64,000 nucleotides of DNA, from assembly GCA_002914805.1 (NCBI GenBank), contig JXTB01000093.1:773989-837988 (forward strand), given 5' to 3'. Position 1 is the first letter of the stretch, and each line of letters begins with the position of its first letter. Shown here in pieces: positions 46,063 through 56,810 of the stretch. The notes beneath the pieces were generated by a model. The model was not told where the DNA came from. It did no database searches and worked only from the letters and a program-made list of their open reading frames with translations. The stretch is from Parasponia andersonii. Taxonomy: Eukaryota > Streptophyta > Magnoliopsida > Rosales > Cannabaceae. The position numbers and the translations under genes are program-made.

Positions 46063-46080
46063 TTGGCGCTAGAAGGAGGG
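46063..46080 (+). other. primer binding site
   Basis: TTGGCGCTAGAAGGAGGG begins one base after the 5' LTR, the position and TGGCGC start usual for Tat elements. I cannot assign the tRNA with certainty. Confidence 0.7.
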
Positions 46081-46225
46081 CTATTCCGGCGGAAAAATTT
46101 GTCAAATTCCACTTTTTTAATAATAGCAAATACTAGAAATACTACCAGAGTCATCGGAACTAGTCAAAACTAACCCCCAAAGTACTGTTGCTACACAGGC
46201 AGATCCTGCTCAGGATCAGCCTACT

Positions 46226-47870
46226 ATGACTGCAATAGAGAACCTTTCCCAGAGACAGGATCATATGGAGGAGACACTGGTGAACCTTCAGCAAGTCACT
46301 AACCAGATCAATGACACTCTGCGTCGACTTGCTGAAGGGCAGATGGTGACCCCACCACAATACGAACGTCCCAAAGAACGTCCTGCTCAATTACCTGAGA
46401 AAGGAATACAGATCCTAGAGATAAGAAGATGCGGCCAGCCAAGAACTCAGCAAAAGCGTCATGAAGATCGTATCTCCAAAGGAAAAGACAAGGTCGCAAA
46501 CTTGCCTCTAGAATCTGGTACGGAGAGTTCAAGTACAAACTGTGATCGTGTACAATCTTTTCGTAAATCCACTAATAGTCAAGATCACTTGAGCGGCGAA
46601 TGAGGACGACCATCGAGAAGCGTCTTCGAAAGAATCAGCAGAGAGTCGAGACAAGATCCTGCAGACCTAAGACAGTATTTAGAGCGACGAAGTAGTCATG
46701 ATCGATCCATATCGCATCATAACGACCAAAGTCGATTTCGTCGCACTATTTCACTGGATTCCTCTCACAGATTGCAGAAGACTCTACCTGACCAACCCGC
46801 TATGCATCAAGATAACGATCGAAGGCCGCCTATGCCGCTAGCGAGAGATAATGCTTTCCCTCTGAACGTCAATGTTCACAATTTAAGGATCACGTTAGAT
46901 GCACTTGCTGGTTGGAACGATGAACTCGCTGATGGGTATCATCAGTCGCCATTTAGCGAGGAGGTTCGAGCTGCAGCCCTTCCCACTGGATTCAAACTTC
47001 CCACCATTAACACTTTTGATGGGAAAACTGATCCACAGGACCATATGGATCACTTCAATGACTTGATGGAATTACATCGTGTTAATGATCATGCACGTTG
47101 CAGATGTTTTGCTGTAACTCTCTCGAGAGCAGCGAAGAAGTAGTTTCGAGGACTCAAATCCGGCTCAATCTCATCCTGGCAACAACTTCAGACGGCGTTC
47201 TTGAGGACAGTTTCAAGCTGCAAAGAATTTCACTGTTCCATTTGTTAGTTTGTCTGCGATCTGACAAGGTCCAGAGGAGACTCTACGGTCTTATCTCAAT
47301 CGATTCACCTCAGAGTTAGCAAAGGTCAACAACCCACTTGAGGGAGGAGTTCTAACTCTCATGATGGCTGGGGTGCGACCAGAAACTAAACTCTGAGAGG
47401 AATTACTTGAGCGAGAATGTAGGACCCTTGAAGACTTCTACCGAAGGGTTGGTCGGCATCTGAGGTTAGAATCTTGGTGCGAGAATCTTCAAAAGACTAA
47501 GAAAAAAGGAAGGAAAGATGCGACTAAAGATGCGGTCATTACCAACAATAACGGTAATAAGAAAAAGCAAGAGGAATAATGAACAGCCGAATTAGAATCA
47601 GCCTAGACCCAAAAGGCACAAGATTTCAAGAGCTCCCATGTGGTTTAACAATCACACTGAATTAAACGCATCCATAGATCATATTTATGCGGTCACAAAC
47701 CAGAAAGAGCGATTCTGTCAACCAGAAACGATGAAGCAAGACAGGACAAAGTGTGACCCCAACAAGTTCTACCGATATCACAATGATATTGGGCATGATA
47801 CTAATAATTACTTTGCCTTGAAAGATGAAATTGAAAGGCTGATTAGAGAGGGGCGACTGTGACAGTACAC
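46226..47870 (+). pseudogene. gag: gag, several stops
   Basis: The N-terminal segment 46,226-46,603 has a coiled coil (MEETLVNLQQVTNQINDTL). The capsid-like segment 46,772-47,143 reads SPFSEEVRAAALPTGFKLPT and FDGKTDPQDHMDHFNDLMEL, as in Tat gag, and stops at 47,141-47,143, where a Trp is expected (AAKK, stop, FRGL). Frames are broken to about 47,640. The C-terminal segment reads KFYRYHNDIGHDTNNYFALK, then EIERLIREGRL, the conserved gag end, up to 47,862. No CCHC knuckle is complete. The product would form the particle. Confidence 0.85.
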
Positions 47871-47931
47871 CAGGCAGAACGACGAAAGGCGAGAAGAAGA
47901 CCAACAGCGACCCCCAGAAATTCAGCGTGAA

Positions 47932-49851
47932 GTGAGAACTATTTTCAGAGGGCCGCACGTTGGGGGAGATTCCAAGAGAGCACAGGACAGGTATGCGCGA
48001 GAAGCTCGACAGCAGCTGTTAACTAACGTCATGCATCTTGAGCAGCGACCATGCAAGCTTCAACGAGTACCAGATATGGACATTACCTTCACAGAGCAGG
48101 ATGCAAGGGAGGTCCATTATCCGCATAATGACACGTTGGTCATAAAAATTAACTATGGAAGCACACAGTTGTGGCGAGTATTGGTCGATAACAGGAGTGC
48201 TGTGGATATCTTGTACTTCGATGCCTTTAAAAAGATGGGGTTGAACGAGAGCGACCTGAAGCCTGCCGCCACTCCACTCTATGGTTTCACTGGTGACAAC
48301 CTGATGCCTATGGGCATGATTGAATTGATGGTCAGCGTTGGGACCTATCCAAGGGTTTCAACGATAATGACCCAGTTTTTGGTGGTGGATTGCCCCTCTG
48401 TCTTTAATGCTGTGCTGGGAAGACCAACACTAAGGGAACTTCGAGCCGTCACCTCGATCTACCATCTAACAATGAAGTTCCCCACCCAACACGGGATAGG
48501 CGAGGTACAAGGAAATCAATATGATGCGAGGACATGTTATAACAACTCGCTAAAACTCGTAGCAAAGGATGCGATGTCTCGCACAATGATGGTCCACCTA
48601 CCGGAGAGAGCGTCAGTCGAAACAGCGGGCAAAGCATCAGTCGTGGCAGTGGGCAAAGCGTCAGTCGAGGTAGCGAGCGAAGCTCCAGTCGAGGAAGCGA
48701 GCAAAGCATTAGTCATGGCAGCGAACAAAGCATTAGTCGAGGCAGCGAGCGAAGCTCCAGTCGGATCGTCAGATAAAGCATCAGTCGAACCGTCAGTGAA
48801 AACGTCAATCGAAACGACCAGGGAAGACTTCGATCCTCGAGAAATAGATGAAGAGGTTAGAACTGGACCCATTGAAGATCTGGAGGATTTATCATTCGAC
48901 CTATCTTCCAGGACTTTAAAGATTAGAACGGAGGTTCAAGGACCTGTGCGAGCTTCATTGGTCGCTTTTCTGAAGTCTAATTTGGATGTCTTCGCATGGC
49001 AACATTCGGATATGGTAGGGATTAATTTAAGGATCATATCCCACCGTCTTAATATAGATCCGACAAAGAAGCCTGTACGACAGAAAAGAAGGGTCATGAA
49101 TCTAGAACGCTACGTCGCGTTAAAAGAAGAGGTGGAGAAGCTGCTCGAAATTGGGTTCATAAGAGAGTTTTTCTATCCTGACTGGCTTACAAACCCGGTT
49201 TTGGTGAAAAAACCTAATGGGAAGTGGAGAACGTGTATCGATTTCACTGATCTCAACAAAGCATATCCGAAGGACAGCTTCCCTCTTCCGAGAATCGACC
49301 AGCTTGTAGATGCGACGTCAGGGCATGAATTTTTAAGTTTCATGGATGCATATTCAGGATATTACCAAATCCCCATGTACGAGCTAGATGAGGAACATAC
49401 CTCGTTCATCACTGATCGATGGTTATACTGTTATAAAAAGATGCCCTTCGGACTTATCAATGCAGGAGCGACCTACCAACGTCTTGTCAATATGATGTTT
49501 GCAAAGCAAATTGGCAAGACAATGGAGGTATACATCGATGACATGCTAGTAAAATCGGAGAAAGCCAAAGATCACATCAAGCACCTTGATGAGATGTTCA
49601 AAATCCGCCGGAGATACCAGATGAAGCTAAATCCCCAGAAGTGTGCATTCAGAGTAGGATCTGGAAAATATCTGAGTTTTATGGTCAACCAACGAGAAAT
49701 CAAAGCAAATCCTCAGAAGATACAAGCGTTGATTGATATGCAATCTCCTCATAAACCCAAGGATGTGCAAAGCCTAGCAGGAAGAGTAGCTGCTCTGAGT
49801 CGGTTTGTATCCAGATCAACCGATAAATGCCAACCTTTCTTTGAGATGTAA
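47932..49851 (+). CDS. pol: protease-reverse transcriptase open part of pol
   Basis: An open frame of 639 codons. Protease covers residues about 60-190: DTLVIKINYG, active loop WRVLVDNRSAVDILY, GLNESDLKP, FLVVDCPSVFNAVLGRP. The catalytic D-N-G of the family reads D-N-R. An exact repeat of 8 residues x 9 occupies residues 227-298. RT covers about 330-560 with VFAWQHSDM, NPVLVKKPNGKWRTCIDF, FMDAYSGYYQIPM, MPFGLINAGATYQRLVN and catalytic YIDDM, both Asp intact. A thumb-like region (IQALIDMQSPHKPKDVQSLA) follows to the stop at 49,849-49,851, where an ordinary codon is expected. The start is an internal Met within the polyprotein. It survives as the best-preserved gene of the window. Confidence 0.88.
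   Translation: MRTIFRGPHVGGDSKRAQDRYAREARQQLLTNVMHLEQRPCKLQRVPDMDITFTEQDAREVHYPHNDTLVIKINYGSTQLWRVLVDNRSAVDILYFDAFKKMGLNESDLKPAATPLYGFTGDNLMPMGMIELMVSVGTYPRVSTIMTQFLVVDCPSVFNAVLGRPTLRELRAVTSIYHLTMKFPTQHGIGEVQGNQYDARTCYNNSLKLVAKDAMSRTMMVHLPERASVETAGKASVVAVGKASVEVASEAPVEEASKALVMAANKALVEAASEAPVGSSDKASVEPSVKTSIETTREDFDPREIDEEVRTGPIEDLEDLSFDLSSRTLKIRTEVQGPVRASLVAFLKSNLDVFAWQHSDMVGINLRIISHRLNIDPTKKPVRQKRRVMNLERYVALKEEVEKLLEIGFIREFFYPDWLTNPVLVKKPNGKWRTCIDFTDLNKAYPKDSFPLPRIDQLVDATSGHEFLSFMDAYSGYYQIPMYELDEEHTSFITDRWLYCYKKMPFGLINAGATYQRLVNMMFAKQIGKTMEVYIDDMLVKSEKAKDHIKHLDEMFKIRRRYQMKLNPQKCAFRVGSGKYLSFMVNQREIKANPQKIQALIDMQSPHKPKDVQSLAGRVAALSRFVSRSTDKCQPFFEM
48610..48825 (+). repeat. in-frame 24-bp repeat x 9 between protease and RT
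   Basis: Exactly 216 bases, in frame with pol. Each unit encodes eight residues of the form A-S/P/L-V-x-x-x-x-K/E (ASVETAGK, ASVVAVGK, ASVEVASE, APVEEASK, and so on). Units diverge by point changes only, with no shift in spacing. It forms an Ala/Val/Lys-rich linker between the two enzymes. Confidence 0.95.
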
Positions 49852-50966
49852 AAGGGATCAAAGAGGTTCGAGTGGACGAAAAAATGTGAGCAGGCATTCC
49901 AAGAGTTGAAAAAATACTTGGGTTCTCCTCCACTCTTTTCAAAGCTAAATCCGGGAGAAGAATTATGCCTATATCTCGCTGATTCTAAGTATGCGACGAG
50001 TGTTGCATTAATTTGCGAGGAGGGAATTATACAACGACCTGTGTAATTCGAAATAAAAGATTACTTGATGCTGAAACCAGATATCAAGAGATGGAAATAT
50101 TGGTGCTGGCGCTCGTCATTGCATCAAGAAAGCTTCGACATTATTTCCATGCTCACTCCATCAGGGTTTTCACGAATTTCCCGTTAAAACAGGTTTTACA
50201 GAAACCTGACACGTCAGGACGGTTGCTTAAGTGGGCTGTTGAATTGAGTCAATTTGACATCAATTTTCAACCTCGCACTGCTATAAAGGGTCAAGCTCTC
50301 GCAGATTTTATTGTAGAACTTACATACGATGTCGATCTTCCCACAGGAGTTTTCAAAAAACCTGCCTCAGATACATCAAAGTTGTGGAAACTTTATGTTG
50401 ACGGGTCATCAAATGAAAATGGAGCAGGTGCAGGCATAGTTTTAATCAGTCCTGAAGGGCACAACATTCATTAGGCACTTCACTTCAAATTCCCAGTGTC
50501 GAATAATGAGGCCGAGTATGAAGCACTGATAGCTGGGCTAAAGCTCGCACAGGAAATGAAGGTCGAAATAATTAAAGTGTACAGTGACTCCCAGCTGGTC
50601 GTATGTCAAGTTAAGGGCGATTATCAAGTGAGAGGAAAGAGAATGATGGCCTATTTGGAGAAGGTGCAGCAGTTGTTCTTAACATTTGACACTTATAACA
50701 TCCAGCTTCTTCCTCGCATTGAAAATACCCAGGCGGATGCGCTTGCTAAGCTTGCTTCGATGAAAGATGCAGAGTTGTTGAAGGTAGTTCCCACTGAATT
50801 TCTTATATCACCAAGCATCGATGTAGAACCCCAAGTAATTATGCCAGTTGATGAAAAACCATCGTGGATGGATCCCATAATGCAATATATACAAAATGGT
50901 GATCTTCCTAAGAACAAAGACGATGCAAGGCGATTTTGTATGAAAGCAGCTCGTTATATCATCTAG
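49852..50966 (+). pseudogene. RNase H and second (archaeal-type) RNase H
   Basis: After the stop at 49,851 the frame reads KGSKRFEWTKKCEQAFQELK and LCLYLADSKYATSVALI (RT-linked RNase H). It stops again at 50,044, changes frame and continues at 50,013-50,474 with YQEMEILVLALVIASRKLRH and GQALADFIVEL. The second RNase H starts LWKLYVDGSSNENGAGAGIV, is cut by a TAG at 50,472-50,474, and continues NNEAEYEALIAGLKLAQEMK, VYSDSQLVVCQVKGDY and ENTQADALAKLAS. Two successive RNase H domains are diagnostic for the Tat lineage. Confidence 0.87.
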
Positions 50967-51008
50967 GATGAAAAGCTTTATCGAAGAAGTTTCAGCTCGC
51001 TACTATTA

Positions 51009-52097
51009 TTGTGTGTCAATGATAAGAAAGCACGCTATATTATGAGGGAAATTCACGAAGGAATATGTGAAAATCATTCTGGGGGGCAAGCACTTGTAAA
51101 CAAGATTCTTCGACAAGGGTACTTTTGGCCAACTATGAAGAAAGATACATTAGAATTTTCTAGGAAATGTGACAAATGTCAACGATTTGCAACCATTCCT
51201 AGAAAACCACATGTTTCTTTAACTTCAATGACTAGTCCATGGCCATTTGCTGTTTGGGGAATTGATATTATTGGGATGCTGCCATTAGCGCGAGGTGGTT
51301 TGAAGTATGCGGTGGTCCCAGTCGATTATTTTACAAAATGAACAGAAGCTGAGGCCTTGAGCACCATCTCTGCGAAGAAGATGATAGATTTTATTTATAA
51401 ATCTATAATCTACTGTTATGGTATACTGTATACCATAATTTCTGATAATAGAAAACAATTCGACTGTGACGAGTTCTGTGACTTCTGCAACAACTTGGGC
51501 ATCAAGAAAAGTTTCTCCGCTGTTGTTCATCTGCGAGCCAATGGGCAGGTCGAAGTGATAAACAAAATACCCAAGTAGAATATAAAGACAAAACTGGAGG
51601 AACATAAAGGAACTTGGCTAGAAGTACTTCCAGAAGTTTTATGAGCTTATTGCACTACACAACGAACCACTACTAGAGAGAGTCCATTCTCTTTGGCTTA
51701 TGGATATGAAGCACTGATCCCTGTTGAAATTGGTGCGGGCTCCCTGCGGTGATCTGTTTATGAGCAAAATCAGAAAGATGTATTACTAAGAATTGAACTC
51801 GATCTTTTAGAAGAACGGCGTGAACAATCTCAGCTCCGAATTGCATCATATCAACGACGCACTGCTCGACATTATAACTCCAAAGTCAAAGGGAGACATT
51901 TTGAAGTTGGAGATCTTATCCTTCGACGAGTTCTACCTAATAATAAAGAACATGATGCTGGTGTATTTGGGCCTTCTTGGGAAGGGCCTTATGTATTAAT
52001 AACGTCATTCAACCTGGGACATATAACCTAGCTCACATCGGTGGACAAAAGATCGAGCATGCTTGGAATGCAGAACAACTTCGTCGTTATTATCAAT
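51009..52097 (+). pseudogene. integrase, three stops
   Basis: The zinc domain is complete: EIHEGICENHSGGQALVNKI, GYFWPTMKK, and KCDKCQRF with both Cys. The core has the first Asp in WGIDIIGMLP, the second in IISDNRKQFD and the Glu in NGQVEVINK. Stops lie at 51,339-51,341, 51,576-51,578 and about 51,643. The C-terminal part reads SPFSLAYGYEALIPVEIG, then RIASYQRRTARHYNSKVKG and EHAWNAEQLRRYYQ, and ends at the natural stop near 52,097. A coding frameshift occurs near 51,995. It would insert the cDNA copy. Confidence 0.88.
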
Positions 52098-52757
52098 AAA
52101 TCTTCATATTATCTTCAACAGCCTACTGTATCTTCTTTATTAATATTCGTCAATAATACTTCTTCAGCTATTACTTCAACTCATTTTCGATCGTCTTTTA
52201 TAGTTTTATGGTATTTTTCGGACACCATAAAACTTAGGGGGCAGTGGGATCAGAATGTTATCTCCTACTTATTTTCTAAGGGACTATGCAAACGTCCATT
52301 TAGAGGAGACAGGGGTTTTAGATCGTCGAGGTATCTGATTCTCCTTAAAATCCTAGGATTTTCTCCTCGCTTCATGCCTCAGCATGTCGTATTATGTAAT
52401 TTCCCTCCTCGAACAGAAAAGTAACTAAGCCAAACGTTCATTGTTCGAAGTGATATATTACTATATTTTATTTTGACATAGAACTTTTGAAACACAGTTA
52501 GAGTTTGCATCACTCGTATTGACTATTTTCTTAAGCGACCTAACCTATCATAATGCTTAAAACTCGTTTTAAGTTAGTCAGATTCAAATCGCTAAAAGCG
52601 TACTGATCAATCACTCTATGATTGACTACTTAGTTAAAATTACTGTTGTGTTTTCATTATTTTGCAGGAGTATATGACAGGAAAAAATAATAATATTTAT
52701 TAAAAAGAAGTCACCCGTACATGCACAAAAAGGAAGAGGGACCAAGCCCACATTATT
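52098..52757. other. spacer between pol and antisense gene
   Basis: About 660 bases of AT-rich element sequence with no conserved domain. A 127-codon ORF at 52,041-52,424 mostly shadows the integrase end and spacer. Unlike the first Tat element, there is no tandem array here. Confidence 0.5.
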
Positions 52758-53267
52758 CTAAAAATAATAAAAAAGAGAACAAAGTAATGCAGAAGGGCTC
52801 GCGCCGCCATCTCCAGCTTTGGCAATATCCTCCCTCCAGCTTTGTACGAGCTCGACTACGTCCTCGTCAAGGATGAAGAAGTCAAAATCCGGATGCTCGT
52901 AGAAAATATTGAAAATAATGGTCGATGAGGCGATATCACTAGCTTTATCTTTGAGTTCTTTGACTTCAGTCGCATTGAACTCCTCAATAGCTATATGAAC
53001 TGCCCCAGTGGTCGCTTCCCTCATGCGATCCAAATGCTCAGAAATGGCCTTCTCGAGTTCTTTGACTTTCTCCTCGCGATTTTCCTTCTCGAGTCTCTCC
53101 TTGGCCAGGTCCTCGAGCATCTGCTGTCTCTCCAAGTTGAAGGCCGTTCTCTCCTCCTCCCGGGCCTTCTCCGAATTCTCAAACGCTTGGGTTATCTCTT
53201 CAACTTTTTCAGCATTCTCCAAGCATTCGAGGACCGGGTCGTGCATTAGGACAGCAGCAGCTGTAGT

Positions 53268-53330
53268 CTGAAAAATCTAATTGTTAACACCAAGAGAATA
53301 CATTCGAGGAGAGGATAGAAAAGTACTTAC
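53268..53330 (-). other. predicted intron of antisense gene
   Basis: The donor GGCCAAT|GTAAGTAC is a full consensus. The acceptor is AGATTTTTCAG|ACTACAG, 63 bases away. The same donor phrase, AAT|GTAAGT, occurs at the matching intron of the first Tat element (7,239). Confidence 0.6.
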
Positions 53331-53728
53331 ATTGGCCAGCATCCTTATCACAGATCCAAAAGCGACCTTGACAGATCGTCGCTTCATCCACTCCCAGCCT
53401 TCCTCAGATGTGAAGCGATCAATGAAGGTTGTGCTCATACCAGCCTTCTCTGGTAATTAGTTGAGGAGCACGAAGAGCTCTTCACCCTTATCTGTCAGGA
53501 TCAGTTCCGAAGAAGTGGCAGCCTCAGTTGGTGGTTCAGGATGACTCGTTGGCTGAGGCTCTGGTGGAGGCGAGTTTGCTGGGAAGTCCTTGAAGGCAAC
53601 TTTTCTTTTCTTGGAGCTGTCGACCTTCTCCTTCCCTTTCGATGGCGGAGTACTCTCGGGTGTTTTGGTTTTTGCCATAGACCCGAGAGTTGAAGGTGGT
53701 GCTCGCAAGCTGCTACCGATGACCATCT

Positions 53729-53794
53729 CTGTACAGATATGTTAATAAGCGAGGAGATATAATATAAGGGTAATTAGAATGCATGTGTGATTAC
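53729..53794 (-). other. predicted intron of antisense gene
   Basis: The donor is GAAGAAG|GTAATC and the acceptor is ATCTGTACAG|AGATGG, enclosing 66 bases rich in A and T. Short for a plant intron but within range. Confidence 0.5.
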
Positions 53795-54129
53795 CTTCTT
53801 CTTGTGGAGCTGGTTGAGGAGCTGGTGGTGACACTGTCTCTGGAGATGAAGTTTCTGAGGTTGGAAGGGTGGCTGGTGCTTTTCGTTTTCTAATTCTTGA
53901 AGACGAGGCACCTAAATCCGTCCTTTTCCTTAGCTTCTTCTTCGAGCTCGATGGCTTAGACGAAAAACCAGGGGGTCTGGGAATGCGGCTCCCTTTGGAA
54001 GCAAACCACAAGCGACCAGGTTATTTGAAGTACCTAGTACCTTCCAATTAAATTCCTCAATTGGAAGGTCGTTGATTTTATATACCCTTGCGAGCTGTTC
54101 CCTGGAGAGTCCGGGTCGATCCCTGTTAT

Positions 54130-54203
54130 CTGCGATGACATTCGAGTGCGATCAGTATAAAAGTAAAAATAGAAAAAAGGCGATAAATTGAAAGACTACC
54201 TAC
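54130..54203 (-). other. predicted intron of antisense gene
   Basis: The donor is TCCCG|GTAGGTAGTC (a second GT lies four bases on). The acceptor is GTCATCGCAG|ATAACAGGG. About 74 bases. Splicing brings the N-terminal domain close to NRDRPGLSREQ, which are close neighbours in related elements. Confidence 0.5.
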
Positions 54204-54921
54204 CGGGATTCTAAAAGAAGCCGTTAGCCACATAGTCAAAATGGAAAAATGGATTTTTCCACTTTCCCATGTTGTTGCGAACCCCGTAGATCGTTTTTAT
54301 TGCCTAGTTCGACCATTTGCTCGCATAGAATAAGCCAAGATCTAACGAGTTTGATTTTACTTAATAGAACCAAGCAAATTCTTCAGGTGAAGAGGTTTCT
54401 AAACCTAATTTATGGTACAATATATACAAACCTACCATATATCTATAGGTATTAGGGATCAATTGAAAATAGACGATCCCATAGTAGTCAATAATTGATT
54501 TTATACACGGATGGAGTGGGAGATGCACGCCACACTTGAGGACTGCCTCAGAAAAAGAAGCGAGTCCATGTGGGGGAGTATGTGGTCGGTTAAATTCCAT
54601 AGGTAGGCGAAGGGGTATGGTGATCTTATAGCTGCTTGCGATTTTGCTGAGTTTTTTCGATGTGCAGCTCGTTCTTATATTGGTACATGACCAATTCCCT
54701 TCTACATATTGATAGCCTGATGAAAATGTAGGGGCGTCCCTGATATGTTAAGGCCACTGGTCTTGTAGGAGATCGCCTATGCGAGGACTACTTCGCCTGA
54801 CCCCTGTTATTTCTACTTCGGGTTCCAGCTCAAGGTAATTTTCAAGGTTTATGGAACTAACACTCAAGTCAGAATCTCCAGAAAATGCATTCCTTTTCCT
54901 AAATTCATCACTACTAGACAT

Positions 54922-55311
54922 CTAAAAAGAAATATGCAAGGATTTAGTCCTATGCAGGCATCGGGGATTCTCATTGTGCTAGAACTTTGGGTATTCATCC
55001 TAAAATTGTACTAACAAGCAAGCTCATCAATTTATTCTTAAGAGGTCTATGGATTTATAAAAATTGTTCGAGCAGTTCGTCAGAAAATAAATGTTCGAGT
55101 AGTTCGTCGGAAAATAAAATAGGGTATCAGACCCTAGAAATTCTTTTCACGAGTTTGTTTCTGGTTATTATCTGGTAAGTCTACTCTATGGACTGAAAAA
55201 GGGGGATAAAAATAATTCCCATTTCACTTCAATGTGGGATGAGTTTCTATTCCTAAAAATTGAAATTATTTTTTCAAGAACAGAAAAAAATAAGAGAAGA
55301 AATAAACTAAC
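54922..55311 (-). other. predicted 5'-UTR intron of antisense gene
   Basis: The donor is GAAGAAAG|GTTAGTTT. The acceptor TTTCTTTTTAG|ATG places the start codon at the first base of the next exon. It is 390 bases and T-rich before the acceptor. Confidence 0.55.
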
Positions 55312-55474
55312 CTTTCTTCAGAAACGGAGGGATTGAGATGGTTTGAACTTCGTCGGAGAAGATACTGTGATTGTGCGAGCTAAAGGACGAAACGGCGCTT
55401 TAGGGTTCTCTGAAACTTCGGTATTTTCAGAGAAGATGGAAACAGTGAAATAGAACAGAAACGGATTGATTTCT

Positions 55475-55486
55475 GATATTTATACT
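55475..55486 (-). promoter_or_regulatory. TATA box for antisense gene
   Basis: The minus strand reads AGTATAAATATC, inside the element between the antisense ATG and the 3' LTR. A start near 55,445 would give a non-coding first exon of about 130 bases up to the donor at 55,311. Confidence 0.55.
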
Positions 55487-55867
55487 CCAAGCACCGTTAA
55501 ATTACAGCCGTGGATCAAGGAATTTGATTTTTAGATCTGAAGGCCGAAGTTTATGCGGGATTTGATTTTTTCCGAAGATAAATCAGAATTTTTTAAAATT
55601 TGAAATGATTTGGTTTAAAAACGACGGTTGGCATCATTGATATCCTTGAGCTTCCTCGAGTTCTGCTATCTTTCTTAGAAAAGGCTACACATGTTTCCGT
55701 CTGTCAGAAAAAGATACGGATGATCTTGAGAGATAGGATTTGAAATCTGGCGATTCTTTGACTCTTCAAAGATTTCAAGTCTAGGTCGTGACATCGCATT
55801 TTTTAAGATCGCACGATAAAAGAAAGCTCCATTTTGTCCTAAAGAACTAATGGAGTTGGGGGGCAAT

Positions 55868-56534
55868 TGTTGTGCGGTCTAAAATCCTATGTCAGGTCGT
55901 ATGAGTAGGAGTTAAGTTCGACCTCCTCCACATAGATTATGTGCGACCTCCTCCGCTTAGGTTACAGTGACCTCCTCCATGTAATTATGTGTGACCTCTT
56001 TTGCATAAGTTACGTGCGACCTCCTCTGTATAGGTTGTGAGCGACCTCTTTTGAAAGAAAAGGAAATAAGTCTCTGCTTCGTCAAACAGGTAACCTGCAA
56101 GGAAAGAGAAACAGAAGTGTCCCTTTTATGATCGACCAGTTACCCGTTTTGAGTGGTTATCCAATTATGTTGTTACTCAAATTGTATTAACCGATTGTAT
56201 AGTTAACCATTTTCACAATTAGGAACATTGGGTTACCCTCACCTATATAAAGGGAACTCAATGTTTCAGACGGGGGATTCCAATTTTCCAATTTTCAGAT
56301 TTCGAAATTCTGACTTCCAATTTGAGAGAGATTTCCAGACAAGACATTGTAACTTTGAGTACTTGTAATTCTCCATAAAAAATAGTGAAAAACAGTAAAC
56401 GTAAGCTCATCTTTTTCGGAGCTGAACCACTATAAAATCTTCTCTCTTTATTTGTTTTGATTAATAACCCAATTCACACAAGCCACGTCTCTTAATTTTT
56501 TCTAAATTTATTGTTGATAAAACCTCCACCAACA
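55868..56534 (+). repeat. 3' LTR
   Basis: It begins TGTTGTGCGG after the purine tract GGAGTTGGGGGGC and ends CACCAACA before ACATT. It has the same U3 repeats and TATA box as the 5' LTR. Confidence 0.95.
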
Positions 56535-56810
56535 ACATTCATGTGCCAAAACCTTTTCAATTTTTTTCTCTAAACTCTGCGACTCTAATCATAGATATAC
56601 ACTCTAAAGATGATTCTGAATGTGTTTGGTACAAACCCTCGGAGATTATCTAACTGCTTTAATTTGTCAATTGGTGATCTGGAGCACATGTATTGCTCGT
56701 TTACATGATGGGTCTTTTTTTTCGGAAGTCACATTTTCACAAGATGGTTCTTATCTGGTCTATCCTCTTTGCTGCTTGGGTTAGGAATTCCTACATCTTT
56801 TTTAGTTGCT

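Larger units (their letters stand above)
52758..54921 (-). pseudogene. antisense multi-exon extra gene of the Tat element
   Basis: The ATG at 54,919-54,921 (MSSSDEFRKRNAFSGDSDLS) follows an intron acceptor directly. The next block (54,600-54,361) reads GVHLPLHPCIKSIIDYYGIV, NTYRYMVGLYILYHKL and SPEEFAWFY, the 'putative gypsy type transposon' N-terminal domain. After a small intron: RDRPGLSREQLARVYKINDL and IEEFNWKVLGTS. The middle (54,011-53,457) is rich in Pro, Ser and Lys, with RKRTDLGASSSRIRKRK and SSKKRKVAF as possible nuclear-import signals. The last exon (53,267 to 52,758) is a charged coiled coil (EEERTAFNLERQQMLEDLAK) with an acidic end. At least two stops and one frame change show decay. 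Function unknown. Confidence 0.78.
45394..56534 (+). mobile_element. structurally complete Tat-lineage Ty3/gypsy element
   Basis: LTRs of 668 bp (45,394-46,061) and 667 bp (55,868-56,534) begin TGTTGTGC and are bounded by ACATT at 45,389-45,393 and 56,535-56,539. Between them lie a primer site, gag, protease, RT, RNase H, second RNase H, integrase, an antisense multi-exon gene, and a purine tract (about 55,852-55,863). By eye the LTRs differ at about 46 positions, near 93% identity, so insertion is moderately old. Gag, RNase H and integrase are broken; the protease-RT reading frame is still open for 639 codons. Confidence 0.96.

Noticed and set aside
48449..48872. Minus-strand ORFs over the 24-bp repeat
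   Set aside because: Repeat without stops reads open in other frames; the plus-strand pol frame is supported by flanking domains.
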